Shown piece by piece: positions 7,756 through 16,865 of a stretch of 47,698 nt of DNA. Numbering within the stretch: the stretch's first letter is position 1; each line of letters opens with the position of its first letter. Origin of the DNA: Desulfuromonadaceae bacterium (GTDB lineage: Bacteria; Desulfobacterota; Desulfuromonadia; Geobacterales; Pseudopelobacteraceae). Position numbers and translations under genes: made by a program. The stretch is from the NCBI GenBank assembly GCA_028688955.1, contig JAQTXD010000018.1, forward strand, positions 1 to 47,698. Reading direction: 5' to 3'. A model generated the notes under the pieces. It made no database searches and had not been told where the DNA came from. It saw nothing but the letters and a program-made list of their open reading frames with translations.

Positions 7756-9423
7756 TCATATCCCCGTACCGCTTTCGGCAGACATCTGGTGTGCTACCGG
7801 TATGCTCCGTTTGAAAAGGAGGATACTCACTCCTTCCGCCGTCCGGTCAAATTCAAATGACAAAGTCAGCTCATAGGCCATGGCGGCAACAGAGTGCAGC
7901 TGCCACACATCCCGCAGCCGCAAGAGAACCCGGTTGCCCTTGCCAAGATAGTCGAGGAAGCTGGGGGAAACATCGAATTCCAGGGTTTCATCCTCCGTGG
8001 AGAGATCTACGACGCTTACTCCCCTGCCGCTGATGGAGGCTTCACTCAGGCTGATACGTCGGCCCGAGCCGGAAAATTCCTGAGCGGCTCCATCCAGCTG
8101 TGCCCACTGCAGCTCAAGTGGTGCCGCCGCGATAATCATGCCGGCTGCGACAGTAGCGTTGGTAAAACGATCAATGAGGATAAAGCTGCCGGTGTGGCGA
8201 TTTTTATGGTAGGGATCAAAAGATATCGGACGGTCCAGTTCCAGACGGACAACGCCGATTTCGTTCAACGCCAGCGTTGGCACCTGTCTCTGTTCGAGGG
8301 TATTGACATCCACCCCGTACTGTACGGTGGTGACCCTGCCGGGTGTTACCGCAGTTGCCGTTTTCACCACGTAGATCTGCCCCGGCTGCAGCGGTTGGTC
8401 ATGCATCCAGACCAGGTGCGCTTCCGGGTGCCGGGCATAGACCGGCGGCGCATCGGGTGCGGAGAGCATGTCACCCCGACTGATATCGATCTCGTCTTCC
8501 AGGGTAAGCGTTATCGCCTGCCCGGCTGTTGCTTCCGGTAGATCACCATTCATGGTAACGATGCGGGCTACCCTGCTTGTCTGTCCGGAGGCGGCAACGC
8601 GCAGTTCGTCTCCCTGCCGGATGGTTCCTGTGGTGACCGTTCCGCAGAAACCGCGGAAGTCGAGATGGGGGCGGTTTACCCACTGCACCGGCATCCGGAA
8701 CGGTTCTTCCCTGCTATCCCCGCCAGCAGGTACGTTTTCCAGATAGTTCATGAGAGTGGGGCCCGTGTACCAGGGGGTGTTGAGACTCGGTTCTATCATG
8801 TTGTCACCACCCAGGGCGGAGAGCGGGATGGCGGTGATGTCGCCAAATCCGAGAGATACGGCGAACTGCCGATAGTCCTGAACAATGGCGTCGAAGCGCA
8901 GTTGGTCGAAATCAATTAAATCCATCTTGTTGACTGCCAGCACGATGTTACGGATGCCGACAAGGGAAACCAGATAGCTGTGGCGTCTGGTCTGGGTCAG
9001 CAGCCCTTTGCGGGCATCAACAAGGATGACAGCCACCTGGGCGGTGGAGGCTCCAGTAATCATGTTGCGGGTATACTGCTCGTGGCCGGGGGTATCGGCG
9101 ACAATGAATTTGCGTTTATCAGTGGAGAAGTAGCGGTAGGCTACGTCAATGGTTATTCCCTGCTCCCGTTCTGCCTGCAGGCCGTCCAGCAGCAGGGCAT
9201 AATCAATGGCTCCTCCCTGGGTGCCGACCTTTTTGCTGTCTGCTTCCAGTGATGCCAGCTGGTCTTCGAACACCATCTTGGAATCCCAGAGCAGCCGACC
9301 GATCAGGGTACTTTTACCGTCATCGACGCTGCCGCAGGTGATGAAGCGAAGCATCGTTTTTTCTTCGTGGTTTTTAAGATATGCGAGGATGTCCGCCTCG
9401 ATCAACTCTGATTGGTGTGCCAT
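7756..9423 (-). CDS. cysN: Sulfate adenylyltransferase large subunit CysN, with C-terminal extension
   Basis: A 555-aa GTPase subunit of ATP sulfurylase. With CysD it makes APS from sulfate and ATP, driven by GTP hydrolysis. The G1 loop GSVDDGKST is at residues 31-39, DTPGHEQY starts at 110 and NKMD is at 165-168. EF-Tu-like domains 2 and 3 follow to about residue 430. E. coli CysN has 475 residues. Here roughly 115 further residues ([11 protein letters not shown]...[17 protein letters not shown]...) occupy the place where NodQ-type proteins carry an APS kinase, but no second P-loop is present, so it is not a CysNC fusion. Its ATG shares one base with the cysD stop (TAATG), which couples translation. 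It is the last gene of the sulfate operon. Confidence 0.93.
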   Translation of the reverse strand: MAHQSELIEADILAYLKNHEEKTMLRFITCGSVDDGKSTLIGRLLWDSKMVFEDQLASLEADSKKVGTQGGAIDYALLLDGLQAEREQGITIDVAYRYFSTDKRKFIVADTPGHEQYTRNMITGASTAQVAVILVDARKGLLTQTRRHSYLVSLVGIRNIVLAVNKMDLIDFDQLRFDAIVQDYRQFAVSLGFGDITAIPLSALGGDNMIEPSLNTPWYTGPTLMNYLENVPAGGDSREEPFRMPVQWVNRPHLDFRGFCGTVTTGTIRQGDELRVAASGQTSRVARIVTMNGDLPEATAGQAITLTLEDEIDISRGDMLSAPDAPPVYARHPEAHLVWMHDQPLQPGQIYVVKTATAVTPGRVTTVQYGVDVNTLEQRQVPTLALNEIGVVRLELDRPISFDPYHKNRHTGSFILIDRFTNATVAAGMIIAAAPLELQWAQLDGAAQEFSGSGRRISLSEASISGRGVSVVDLSTEDETLEFDVSPSFLDYLGKGNRVLLRLRDVWQLHSVAAMAYELTLSFEFDRTAEGVSILLFKRSIPVAHQMSAESGTGI

Positions 9424-10328
9424 TAGAAGTACCCCTCCTGTTTCTTCTTTTCCATGGAGCCGGCCGAGTCATGGTCGATCAATCTTCCCTGGCGTTCCGA
9501 GGTCTTGGTCAGCAGCATCTCCTGGATGATCTCCGGCAGGGTTGCTGCTTCCGACTCAACGGCAGCGGTTAGGGGATAGCAGCCGAGGGTACGGAACCGC
9601 ACAGATCTGTACTGTACGGTTTCTCCCGGTTTGAGCTCAAGGCGTTCATCATCCACCATGATCAACATGCCGTCCCGTTCCACTACCGGCCTGACAGCTG
9701 CATAGTAGAGCGGCACAATCGGAATATTCTCCAGGTGGATATATTGCCAGATATCGAGTTCGGTCCAGTTCGAGATCGGGAATACACGGATACTTTCCCC
9801 CGGTTTGATGCGGGTATTGTAGAGGTTCCAGAGTTCCGGCCGTTGGTCTTTGGGGTCCCAGCGGTGGCTGGCGCTACGGAAGGAAAATATTCGCTCTTTG
9901 GCCCGCGATTTTTCCTCGTCACGCCGCGCCCCGCCAAAAGCTGCATCAAACTTGTAACGATCCAGCGCCTGCTTCAGTCCTTCGGTCTTCATAATGTCGG
10001 TATAGAGAGAAGAACCATGGGTAAAAGGGGAGATCCCCTGACGCACCCCTTCTTCATTCACGTGGACGATCAGGTCAAGACCGCATTCGGCCGCCATCTT
10101 GTCACGAAACTGGATCATCTCGCGGAATTTCCAGGTGGTATCCACGTGCATGAGAGGAAAAGGGGGTGGTGCCGGGTAAAAAGCCTTCCGCGCAAGGTGC
10201 AGCATAACCGCCGAATCCTTGCCTATGGAATAAAGCATCACCGGATTGGCGAACTCGGCGACCACTTCACGGATAATGTGGATGCTCTCAGCTTCAAGTT
10301 GCTGCAAGTGGGTCAGATTTTTGCTCAT
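9423..10328 (-). CDS. cysD: Sulfate adenylyltransferase small subunit CysD
   Basis: A 301-aa PP-loop ATP pyrophosphatase, the catalytic subunit of ATP sulfurylase. The PP-loop SIGKDS is at residues 34-39, with the family's [24 protein letters not shown] and [15 protein letters not shown] blocks. The length matches E. coli CysD (302 aa). The frame runs on to 10406, but the ATG at 10328 has GAGGAG upstream and gives the standard N-terminus. It lies 26 nt after cysH and is coupled to cysN by a one-base overlap. With CysH being the APS-type enzyme, the APS made here can be reduced directly, without CysC. Confidence 0.95.
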   Translation of the reverse strand: MSKNLTHLQQLEAESIHIIREVVAEFANPVMLYSIGKDSAVMLHLARKAFYPAPPPFPLMHVDTTWKFREMIQFRDKMAAECGLDLIVHVNEEGVRQGISPFTHGSSLYTDIMKTEGLKQALDRYKFDAAFGGARRDEEKSRAKERIFSFRSASHRWDPKDQRPELWNLYNTRIKPGESIRVFPISNWTELDIWQYIHLENIPIVPLYYAAVRPVVERDGMLIMVDDERLELKPGETVQYRSVRFRTLGCYPLTAAVESEAATLPEIIQEMLLTKTSERQGRLIDHDSAGSMEKKKQEGYF

Positions 10329-10354
10329 ATTGTCTTGCTCCTCAGTTTGGTGCA

Positions 10355-11050
10355 TCATCTTCGGTGCAGCCCGCACTCTTTGTTTTCCGGATTCTCCCAC
10401 CACCATCGTCCCGCCCGGCTATCTTCGCCAGGCTGCACGCTGCGTGTACAGGGGGCGCAGCCGATGGAGCGGTACCCCTGACTGTAGAGCCGGTTTTTTG
10501 GCAGCCGGTTTTCTGCCGTGTACCGAAACAGTTGTTCTTCGTTCCAGTCGAGCAGCGGGTTGATCTTGAGTATGCCGCCGTTCAGTCCATCCTGTTCAAT
10601 CGCTTTCAGGTCGCCCCGGGTGATGCTCTGCTCGCGGCGCATGCCGGTTACCCAGCCTGCCAATCCCCGGAGGGCTCGTGACAGAGGCTCCACTTTGCGG
10701 ATTCCGCAGCAGGTGTGGCGCTTCTCAAGAGTTTCACGAAACGAGAACAAGCCTTCTGTTCGCTCAAGTTCCTCCACCGCCTCGTGGCGGGGAACGTACC
10801 AGTCGATCCTGAGCCGATAGCGCTCCACGAGGGCATCGGCCACTTCGTAGGTTTCTTCGTTCAAGCGCCCGGTGTCGAGGGCAAAGACCCCTAGAATGAT
10901 CCCCGCCTGGTGGGCGATGTCGATGATCGCAACATCCTCCAGCGAAAAGGAACAGGCCAGAGATACCGGTCCGCCGGCAGTTTCAATGCCGGTACGAAGG
11001 ATCTCGGCTGCTTGAGAACTCAAAGGTGCTTTTGCAACTAATGTATCCAT
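10355..11050 (-). CDS. cysH: Adenylylsulfate (APS) reductase, assimilatory CysH
   Basis: A 231-aa thioredoxin-dependent reductase that converts APS to sulfite and AMP. The four cysteines that bind a [4Fe-4S] cluster in APS-type enzymes are present: CC at 114-115 and Cys198/Cys201 (CAPC). The catalytic cysteine is Cys226 in ECGLH at the C-terminus. PAPS-type enzymes such as E. coli CysH lack the CC and CxxC pairs, so APS is the expected substrate. This agrees with the absence of cysC in the window. An open frame continues upstream through the transporter gene, but the ATG at 11050 has GGAGAA upstream and gives the normal length. It lies 17 nt after the SLC13 gene. Confidence 0.95.
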   Translation of the reverse strand: MDTLVAKAPLSSQAAEILRTGIETAGGPVSLACSFSLEDVAIIDIAHQAGIILGVFALDTGRLNEETYEVADALVERYRLRIDWYVPRHEAVEELERTEGLFSFRETLEKRHTCCGIRKVEPLSRALRGLAGWVTGMRREQSITRGDLKAIEQDGLNGGILKINPLLDWNEEQLFRYTAENRLPKNRLYSQGYRSIGCAPCTRSVQPGEDSRAGRWWWENPENKECGLHRR

Positions 11051-11067
11051 GGTGATTCTCCGTGCCG

Positions 11068-12516
11068 TTATAATGTAAGCCCGATCAGCGGCCAGATAAA
11101 ATAAACTGAACCCAGAAACAACAGCCAGGAAATGGTCATGATCAGGGCACCTGGCAGGATAATCTCCCGGCCGCTGAGGTGCCCGGAGCCGTAGACAATG
11201 GCCGTGGCCGGAGTACCCATCGGGAGGCAGTATGCCAGACCGGCTGGAAGCGCGATGGCCAGCGTCATAATCTTTGGATCGATCCCTAATCCCTGAGCCA
11301 GCCCGAGTCCGATTGGCATCAGGATGGCGACAACCGCCGCATGGCTGATGCATTCGGTCAGGATAATCGCAACGAGAGATATCACAGCAATAATCACGAA
11401 TGGCCCCGGAGAGAAGGCGCTGAGTCCTTTTTTCACGATCCAGAGCGCTGCACCGGTTTTCTCCAGGGCGCTGGCGAGGGCGATGGAACCTCCATACATG
11501 AGGATAATGCCCCAGTTGACGTATTCCTCGATTTTTTCCCACGAGACCACGCGGAATGTGAACAGGACTGCGGTAGCCAGCAGGGCAATATTTGCCAAGC
11601 CCAGTTCCCTGCCGTAGAGCATCCAGGCTCCGATGGTCAGGATCATGACGATTGCCGTAATGAATTCATTAACTCCCGGTTTGCCGATCTCCAGGCGCTT
11701 GCGGTTCAGGTAGCGCAGCCCTCCGTCAACTTCTTTGATGTCGACGGGAAAAAAGCGTTCCAAAACCAGATAGCCGATTAACAGGAGTGGTACGACAATA
11801 GTGACGGAGGCCAACGTCCAATCCATAAATGAAAATTCCAATCCGCTGTTTTCCTTCAGCATCTGTACCGCCAACGGTGCTCTGGCACCACCCAGAAACG
11901 TAGCGATGCCGCCAATGATACAGCCCCAGGCGATTGACATGTACAGGAGGCGCGAATAGGTGCTTTTGCCGGCCTTGAGAGAAAGGCTGTCGGTTATCTC
12001 TGCGACCACCGGAAACAGCATGGCTGCCACGGCGTGTTCGCTCATGCAGAATGAAAGTCCGGCGGCCAGCAGGTAGACCGTCAGCGCCAGACGTCGGGGC
12101 GTTCTGCCGAAGCGGGCAAGCATGGAGCGGGCCAGGCGCGCCGACAGTCCGGTGCCGGTCATGGCGGCAGCAAGTATAAAAGCACCGAGGATAAAAAATA
12201 CCGCCTCGTTGCCAAAAAGCGCATAGGTCTGTTTTGCCGGCAGGATCCCCGTCAGCGGCAGCATGACCATAGAGAGCAGAGCTGTTATGGCAATCGGCAG
12301 GAGCGCTGTAACCCATAGGATTATCGTCACTCCGAACAGCACCAATGAACGATACCCTGCCAATGATAGTCCGGCGGGAGGCGTCACCTGAAAAGCAGCC
12401 ACTGCAATCAGTGCCAGACCAGCCAGAAGTTGATAGCGCAGTGTACGATCGACTACGATCAGCCAGATGGGGCGGGTGTCTATTTTAAGTGGCTTGTCGA
12501 ACGGCAGAGGTCCCAT
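11068..12516 (-). CDS. SLC13/DASS-family anion transporter, probable sulfate permease
   Basis: A 482-aa inner-membrane protein with about 11-12 hydrophobic segments. Features of the divalent anion:sodium symporter family include TALLPIAITALL near residue 70, FILAAAMTGTGLS, SEHAVAAMLFPV near residue 158, and the C-terminal ECISHAAVVAILMPI and PAGLAYCLPMGTPATAIVYG hairpin repeats that bind Na+ and substrate. Position between the unknown head gene and cysH implies sulfate uptake. The direct evidence covers the family only; other anions such as dicarboxylates cannot be excluded by sequence alone. The start codon directly abuts the stop of the upstream gene. Confidence 0.87.
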   Translation of the reverse strand: MGPLPFDKPLKIDTRPIWLIVVDRTLRYQLLAGLALIAVAAFQVTPPAGLSLAGYRSLVLFGVTIILWVTALLPIAITALLSMVMLPLTGILPAKQTYALFGNEAVFFILGAFILAAAMTGTGLSARLARSMLARFGRTPRRLALTVYLLAAGLSFCMSEHAVAAMLFPVVAEITDSLSLKAGKSTYSRLLYMSIAWGCIIGGIATFLGGARAPLAVQMLKENSGLEFSFMDWTLASVTIVVPLLLIGYLVLERFFPVDIKEVDGGLRYLNRKRLEIGKPGVNEFITAIVMILTIGAWMLYGRELGLANIALLATAVLFTFRVVSWEKIEEYVNWGIILMYGGSIALASALEKTGAALWIVKKGLSAFSPGPFVIIAVISLVAIILTECISHAAVVAILMPIGLGLAQGLGIDPKIMTLAIALPAGLAYCLPMGTPATAIVYGSGHLSGREIILPGALIMTISWLLFLGSVYFIWPLIGLTL

Positions 12517-13323
12517 TTACAATCCTGCAGATTCAAATGACGCTTCAGCGTCGCGAGTGCGCAGATGACGGCGCAAGTCGGAAGCTGCCAGAATACGGCG
12601 ATCATCAAGCTTTTCGATAACGTCACGCAGGTAGCCGGTTTTTTGGGCAAGAACAAAAGGTGTTGTCAGCCGAAGGAGCGGCACAATTGACTTGAGTGGC
12701 ACTCTGTGGCGGTGCCATTCAGCGGCAATGAAGCGATAGCACGCAATGACGGTTTGTTCATTCCAGGTGACATTTTTACGGGCAGCATCGAGCAGTGGTA
12801 TGATGCCGTTACGTAACAGCTCTCCAATTCGTTCATGTACTGCACGTGGTGTGCACTGTCCAATCTGTATTGACGAGACGACCGACCAGTGCGGAAATAT
12901 CTCCGTCGCAGCTTTATATTTTGACGGTACTGCACAGCTGCCTATGCTACCGGAATCATCGTCCTCATGCGGGGAGACCGGCATGTCCAGAATATCCAGA
13001 CCGCTCAGGTAGGTGCGCTGGATTTGTAATTCCGAGAGGCGATACCCGATTCGTCCCATAAGCCGAATTGAAAAATTACGCTTGATCTGGCGCAGCATCT
13101 CAAGGTTCTCTTCAAACTTTACAGCATCTCCAAAGGTAATATGAAACAGGTCGCTTGATTCCTGGCAATAGCTCTCGTACATGGTTTCAAGCGTGCTGTG
13201 GATCGGAAGGTTTGCGCCGATAAAAAAGACCCGCCCTTCGCGAGTCAGGCCATTTGCATCGGGAACCGCATGGTTTGCCGTTAACAACCCCTCAATTTTT
13301 TTCTCATCGATTATGAGGTCCAT
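12517..13323 (-). CDS. Unknown protein heading the sulfate-assimilation operon
   Basis: A 268-aa soluble protein that I do not recognise. Residues 30-115 (FFIGANLPIHSTLE..., a DLFHITFG stretch, LRQIKRNFSIRLMGRIGYRLSELQIQ, SGLDILDMPV) read like alternating strands and helices of a TIM barrel and loosely recall radical SAM or biotin-synthase barrels, but no CxxxCxxC motif exists. The C-terminal part is helical and basic. The ATG at 13323 has AGGAAT upstream. Its stop codon directly abuts the transporter start codon, so it is the first gene of the sulfate operon. A copy of the shared ATCTATAG motif lies 32 bp upstream of the start. The operon position suggests a role in sulfate uptake or sensing; that is inference only. 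Confidence 0.75.
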   Translation of the reverse strand: MDLIIDEKKIEGLLTANHAVPDANGLTREGRVFFIGANLPIHSTLETMYESYCQESSDLFHITFGDAVKFEENLEMLRQIKRNFSIRLMGRIGYRLSELQIQRTYLSGLDILDMPVSPHEDDDSGSIGSCAVPSKYKAATEIFPHWSVVSSIQIGQCTPRAVHERIGELLRNGIIPLLDAARKNVTWNEQTVIACYRFIAAEWHRHRVPLKSIVPLLRLTTPFVLAQKTGYLRDVIEKLDDRRILAASDLRRHLRTRDAEASFESAGL

Positions 13324-13354
13324 GCCGTATTCCTGTTTTTACACTGTATTTATA

Positions 13355-13374
13355 ATAACTATAGATATTATAGA
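13355..13374 (-). promoter_or_regulatory. Sulfur-regulator binding site candidate 1 (sulfate operon)
   Basis: Read on the minus strand: TCTATAATATCTATAGTTAT. It matches the copies in front of cysK and the Rrf2 gene with the consensus YCTAKNANATCTATAGNTNA. It also contains TATAAT, so a bound repressor would block a -10 element. Its edge is 32 bp from the start codon. Confidence 0.6.
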
Positions 13375-13384
13375 TTAATTGCCG

Positions 13385-13420
13385 AAAAAAACAGACCAAC
13401 AACGTAGTGGTGATGGTCTG
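13385..13420 (-). terminator. Rho-independent terminator upstream of the sulfate operon
   Basis: On the minus strand CAGACCA (13420-13414) pairs with TGGTCTG (13398-13392) and is followed by seven T residues (13391-13385). It would stop read-through from the transglutaminase gene, which ends about 200 bp upstream of it, before the sulfate promoter. Confidence 0.65.
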
Positions 13421-13615
13421 CTGTACATCATGTAATTAAAGTCTGTGTGAATACTGCCTAAATAAAGCAGATCTGTCAAGAAATAAATTTTAAAGTCTAT
13501 AGGAATTGTATTTATTCCACTGTGCCTGCTGTTAATTCCCGTAATGACGCTATTTATTGAGACTTCTGCTCTTATCAACCAAGATCAGTCGCTAACATTA
13601 AAAAAGAGGGTGATG

Positions 13616-14629
13616 CTACTTCTCTTTGAAACTGTAGGTGTAGAAGAAATTCTTCGGCTGATAGAAGTCGATCATCTTGTCGCCTACTTCGGCATACGGA
13701 TATCCGAAGGTGTTAAGTGGTGCACCGGCCTGCAGAGGATTGAGGAGTATGTCCCGTCCGGTAGCGAGCGCAACCCGGTATGAATCTATGCCGCCCCAGA
13801 AGTATTCCCGGTACTCTTTTGCTTTTGCATCAGTCAAATCCAGCTTTTCCACCAGCATCGCCTTGCGAACATCGGCCGGGTCAACCGTTACCCAGCCATA
13901 GCCCGGGAGAAAAAACTCTGCCCAGCAGTGCTGGTAGGTAGTAATGTCTTCACTGGCTTTTCTGCCGAGTCTGATGCCGAAAATTTCCCGAGCCGGCACA
14001 CCGGCTGCGCGGCAGAGGGCTATGTAGACGGATGAAATGTCGGTACACTTACCGCCCGGCTTACGCAGCAGATTGCATACGTCTCCCTTGCCGCAGCCGA
14101 TCGTCTCCGGATCCCGATACATGTTACTGCAGCACCAGTCGTAGATGGCCCTGGCTTTTTCCAACACGTTTCGTTTGCCTTTGGTGATGGAGTCGGCCAG
14201 CTTCTTCACGTCCCCGTCAATAGGTCCGAGGCTCGTTGGTTTCAGAAATTCGGCGTAGTCAGCCCGGTTCCAGACAGGTTCCGTCGTCGGTAGGTTGGTC
14301 TGGCGAATCTCCTGGCGGTCAACAGTGAAAGTAAAGCTCAGTTTTCGGTGCAAAGCGGTGGCAGGCCACTGGGCATAGAGAATCGGAGTGCCAAACGTTG
14401 AATCAGTATAGACACCGTATGAGGCAAAATCGCCGCTGACTTTGATGTCGCTGATCTTCTGGTAGCGGTCAGTTACCGGGTAGGGAACCCAGAGTTTTGC
14501 GCCCTTGCCTGTTCCCTGAGCTGAAAGGTCCACCTCAAGGGTTACAACACCGGAACGGCTTGAAGCGAAAGCCGCAGCAGTTGTCATTAGACAGATCAGG
14601 GTAATAAATACTATGAACCTCGATTTCAT
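13616..14629 (-). CDS. Secreted transglutaminase-like cysteine peptidase-fold protein
   Basis: A 337-aa protein with a cleavable signal peptide (basic start, hydrophobic to about residue 20, then AFASS). The transglutaminase-like domain has the catalytic triad Cys195 (GGKCTDISS), His234 (YQHCWAEFF) and Asp250 (GWVTVDPAD). In bacteria such domains act as peptidases or amidases more often than as crosslinkers. Several additional cysteines (166-167, 179, 185) may form disulfides in the periplasm. Periplasmic location is predicted. It is divergent from the LysR gene and has no obvious link to the sulfate genes. Confidence 0.87.
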   Translation of the reverse strand: MKSRFIVFITLICLMTTAAAFASSRSGVVTLEVDLSAQGTGKGAKLWVPYPVTDRYQKISDIKVSGDFASYGVYTDSTFGTPILYAQWPATALHRKLSFTFTVDRQEIRQTNLPTTEPVWNRADYAEFLKPTSLGPIDGDVKKLADSITKGKRNVLEKARAIYDWCCSNMYRDPETIGCGKGDVCNLLRKPGGKCTDISSVYIALCRAAGVPAREIFGIRLGRKASEDITTYQHCWAEFFLPGYGWVTVDPADVRKAMLVEKLDLTDAKAKEYREYFWGGIDSYRVALATGRDILLNPLQAGAPLNTFGYPYAEVGDKMIDFYQPKNFFYTYSFKEK

Positions 14630-14781
14630 GTATTCTCCGTGCTACTCTGTGATTTGTTCTGGCATCTTTGTGATTTATCATATAATTTCGTGTTCTTATA
14701 CGTAGTAATGTGATCGTATGTCAAATTGATATATTCGATGCTGCCAATAAGTATAATTGGTAATAACGATATCGAGCCGGT

Positions 14782-15675
14782 ATGAATCTGAAGCAGCTTG
14801 AAATATTTGTAACTATTGCTACGACAGGCAGCTTCTCGAAAGGTGCGGAGGCGGCCTGTATCACCCAGTCTACCGCCAGTCAGCATATCGCGACCCTGGA
14901 AGATCTCTGCGGGGTACGCTTGCTGGATCGCACCGGACGTGGTGCCTTTCCGACTGAGGCGGGGAAAATCCTGCTGGATCACGCGCAACAGGTTATAAAA
15001 TCGCTAAAAGAAACAGAACAGGCCATTCTGCAGTTTCGTCAGGTTGATGGTGTCGAGCTCTGCATCGGCGGCAGCACGATTCCCGGCACCTACCTGCTGC
15101 CGAAGGCAATTGCCGCTCTGCGTACCGGTGCTCCGGGGCTCATCGTCTCGGTCGAGATCGGTGACAGCGGTGAAATTCTGGCCAAACTGATGGATGAACG
15201 AATCGAAATCGGCATCGTCGGTAGTGCGGTAAACGAAAAGCAGTTCACATCAGAACCTCTCGGATACGATGAAATCCTCCTGGTCGTCCGTAACGGGCAC
15301 CACTGGTGTGGTCGAGCAGAAATTCATGCGGAGGAATTGTTAAGGGAGCCGATAATCATGCGTGAAAAAGGTTCAGGAACCAATGATGTGGTTGATGCTG
15401 CGCTCAGGCAGCTGGGTATAAAAGTAAGCGATTTGCGAGTATGTGCGACGATATCAAGCAGCGAAGCGGTAAAACAGGCGGTGCTGGCTGATTGCGGAGT
15501 GGCATTTATTTCCGAACTGGCTGTTCGAGAAGAACTGAAGCTGGGTAAGCTGGTGTCAGTAAAACCGGCGGGTCTGACTATAACCCGCAGCTTTTATCTG
15601 GTGCACAGAAAAGGGAGGACTCTTTCTCCGGCAGCGGAAATTTTTTGTCGCATGATTCGGAAGGAGATCTTATGA
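14782..15675 (+). CDS. LysR-family transcriptional regulator
   Basis: A 297-aa regulator. The N-terminal winged helix-turn-helix spans about residues 1-60 (MNLKQLEIFVTIATTGSFSK..., ITQSTASQHIATLE as recognition region), joined by a linker helix to a periplasmic-binding-protein-like effector domain (VELCIGGSTIPGTYLLP, then EIGIVG). The architecture resembles the CysL/CbbR subgroup, but the ligand cannot be read out. It is divergent from the transglutaminase gene and overlaps lhgO by four bases (ATGA at 15672-15675), so both are on one message. It may regulate lhgO, or the surrounding sulfur genes. Confidence 0.9.
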   Translation: MNLKQLEIFVTIATTGSFSKGAEAACITQSTASQHIATLEDLCGVRLLDRTGRGAFPTEAGKILLDHAQQVIKSLKETEQAILQFRQVDGVELCIGGSTIPGTYLLPKAIAALRTGAPGLIVSVEIGDSGEILAKLMDERIEIGIVGSAVNEKQFTSEPLGYDEILLVVRNGHHWCGRAEIHAEELLREPIIMREKGSGTNDVVDAALRQLGIKVSDLRVCATISSSEAVKQAVLADCGVAFISELAVREELKLGKLVSVKPAGLTITRSFYLVHRKGRTLSPAAEIFCRMIRKEIL

Positions 15676-16865
15676 CATATGACTATATCGTGATTGGAGC
15701 GGGGATAATCGGCATCTCCACGGCGTGGCAGCTCCAGAGTACTTTCCCGGGCTGCACGGTGATTGTCCTGGAAAAAGAATCCCGTCCAGCATGCCACCAG
15801 ACCGGTCGCAACTCCGGTGTCATTCATGCCGGCGTCTATTACGCGCCGGGAAGTCTGAAAGCCAGGTTCTGCAAGGAAGGAAACGCTGCGACCAAACAGT
15901 TCTGCCGGGAGTACGGCATCAGATACGATGAATGCGGCAAAATGCTGGTGGCAACAAATGAGCAGGAACTGGCAAGGATGGCGGCTTTGGCAACGCGCTG
16001 CGCCGAAAATGAAATTCAGATTGAGGAGTTGTCTGCCGGGCAGCTGAAACGGCAGGAACCGAATATTACCGGCGTTGGAGCGATTCTGGTGCCGTCAACC
16101 GGTATTGTCAGTTATACCGAGATTACGGAGAAAATGGCTGGTCTGGTGGTGAAGGGGGGCGGAGAGGTCCGCTATGACAGTATGGTTACGGCGGTTGAAG
16201 AGGGGGTTGATAAAATAACCATTACGACCGGCAACGGCATATTTTCAGGGCGTTATCTCGTTGCCTGTGCCGGGGTGATGGCGGACCGGGTTGTTCGCAT
16301 GATGGGGATTGATCCGGATTTCAAAATAATTCCCTTTCGCGGAGATTACTTTCTGTTGGGTGCCGAACATAACCGGATCGTCAATCACCTGATTTATCCT
16401 ATTCCTGATCCGGACCTCCCCTTCCTCGGAGTACACCTGACCCGCATGATCGACGGTACCGTGACAGTCGGGCCGAACGCGGTTCTTGCCTTCAAGCGGG
16501 AAGGATATAACAGGATGGACTTCAGCCTGCGGGACAGCTTTGAGATGCTTACGTATCCGGGGCTGCTCAAGGTCCTGCGCAAAAACTTTTCAGTAAGTAT
16601 GATCGAACTGAAGAACAGCCTGTATAAAAAGGGCTACCTGGAACTGGTGAGAAAATATTGTCCTTCACTTACCGTCGCCGATCTGCACGATTACCCCGCC
16701 GGCATCCGTGCGCAAGCGGTAAGCAAAGGGGGAGAGCTGATACATGACTTCCTGTTCGTTACCTCAAAGCGGGCGCTCGTCGTCTGCAACGCACCGTCCC
16801 CCGCTGCAACATCCGCTATTCCGATCGGTGCCTATATCGTCGAAAAAGTTAAAGAGCTTGTTTAG
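15672..16865 (+). CDS. lhgO: L-2-hydroxyglutarate oxidase-like FAD protein (LhgO)
   Basis: A 397-aa flavoprotein of the DAO superfamily. The N-terminal dinucleotide-binding motif is YIVIGAGIIGISTAW (residues 4-18), followed by VIVLEKE and the family signature HQTGRNSGVIHAGVYY (about 43-58). LhgO oxidises L-2-hydroxyglutarate, a side product of malate and lactate dehydrogenases, to 2-oxoglutarate and passes electrons to the membrane quinone pool. The start is fixed by AAGGAG at 15661 and by the ATGA overlap with the LysR stop. The length is normal. It converges on the sulfite reductase gene with a 4-bp overlap. Confidence 0.88.
   Translation: MTYDYIVIGAGIIGISTAWQLQSTFPGCTVIVLEKESRPACHQTGRNSGVIHAGVYYAPGSLKARFCKEGNAATKQFCREYGIRYDECGKMLVATNEQELARMAALATRCAENEIQIEELSAGQLKRQEPNITGVGAILVPSTGIVSYTEITEKMAGLVVKGGGEVRYDSMVTAVEEGVDKITITTGNGIFSGRYLVACAGVMADRVVRMMGIDPDFKIIPFRGDYFLLGAEHNRIVNHLIYPIPDPDLPFLGVHLTRMIDGTVTVGPNAVLAFKREGYNRMDFSLRDSFEMLTYPGLLKVLRKNFSVSMIELKNSLYKKGYLELVRKYCPSLTVADLHDYPAGIRAQAVSKGGELIHDFLFVTSKRALVVCNAPSPAATSAIPIGAYIVEKVKELV

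Noticed and set aside
11051..11542. Long CysH frame reaching into the transporter gene
   Set aside because: The extra sequence is arginine-rich shadow of the transporter reading frame; the normal CysH start is at 11050.
13375..13578. Minus-strand frame of 67 codons upstream of the sulfate operon
   Set aside because: It runs through a terminator hairpin and has no ribosome site or family resemblance.
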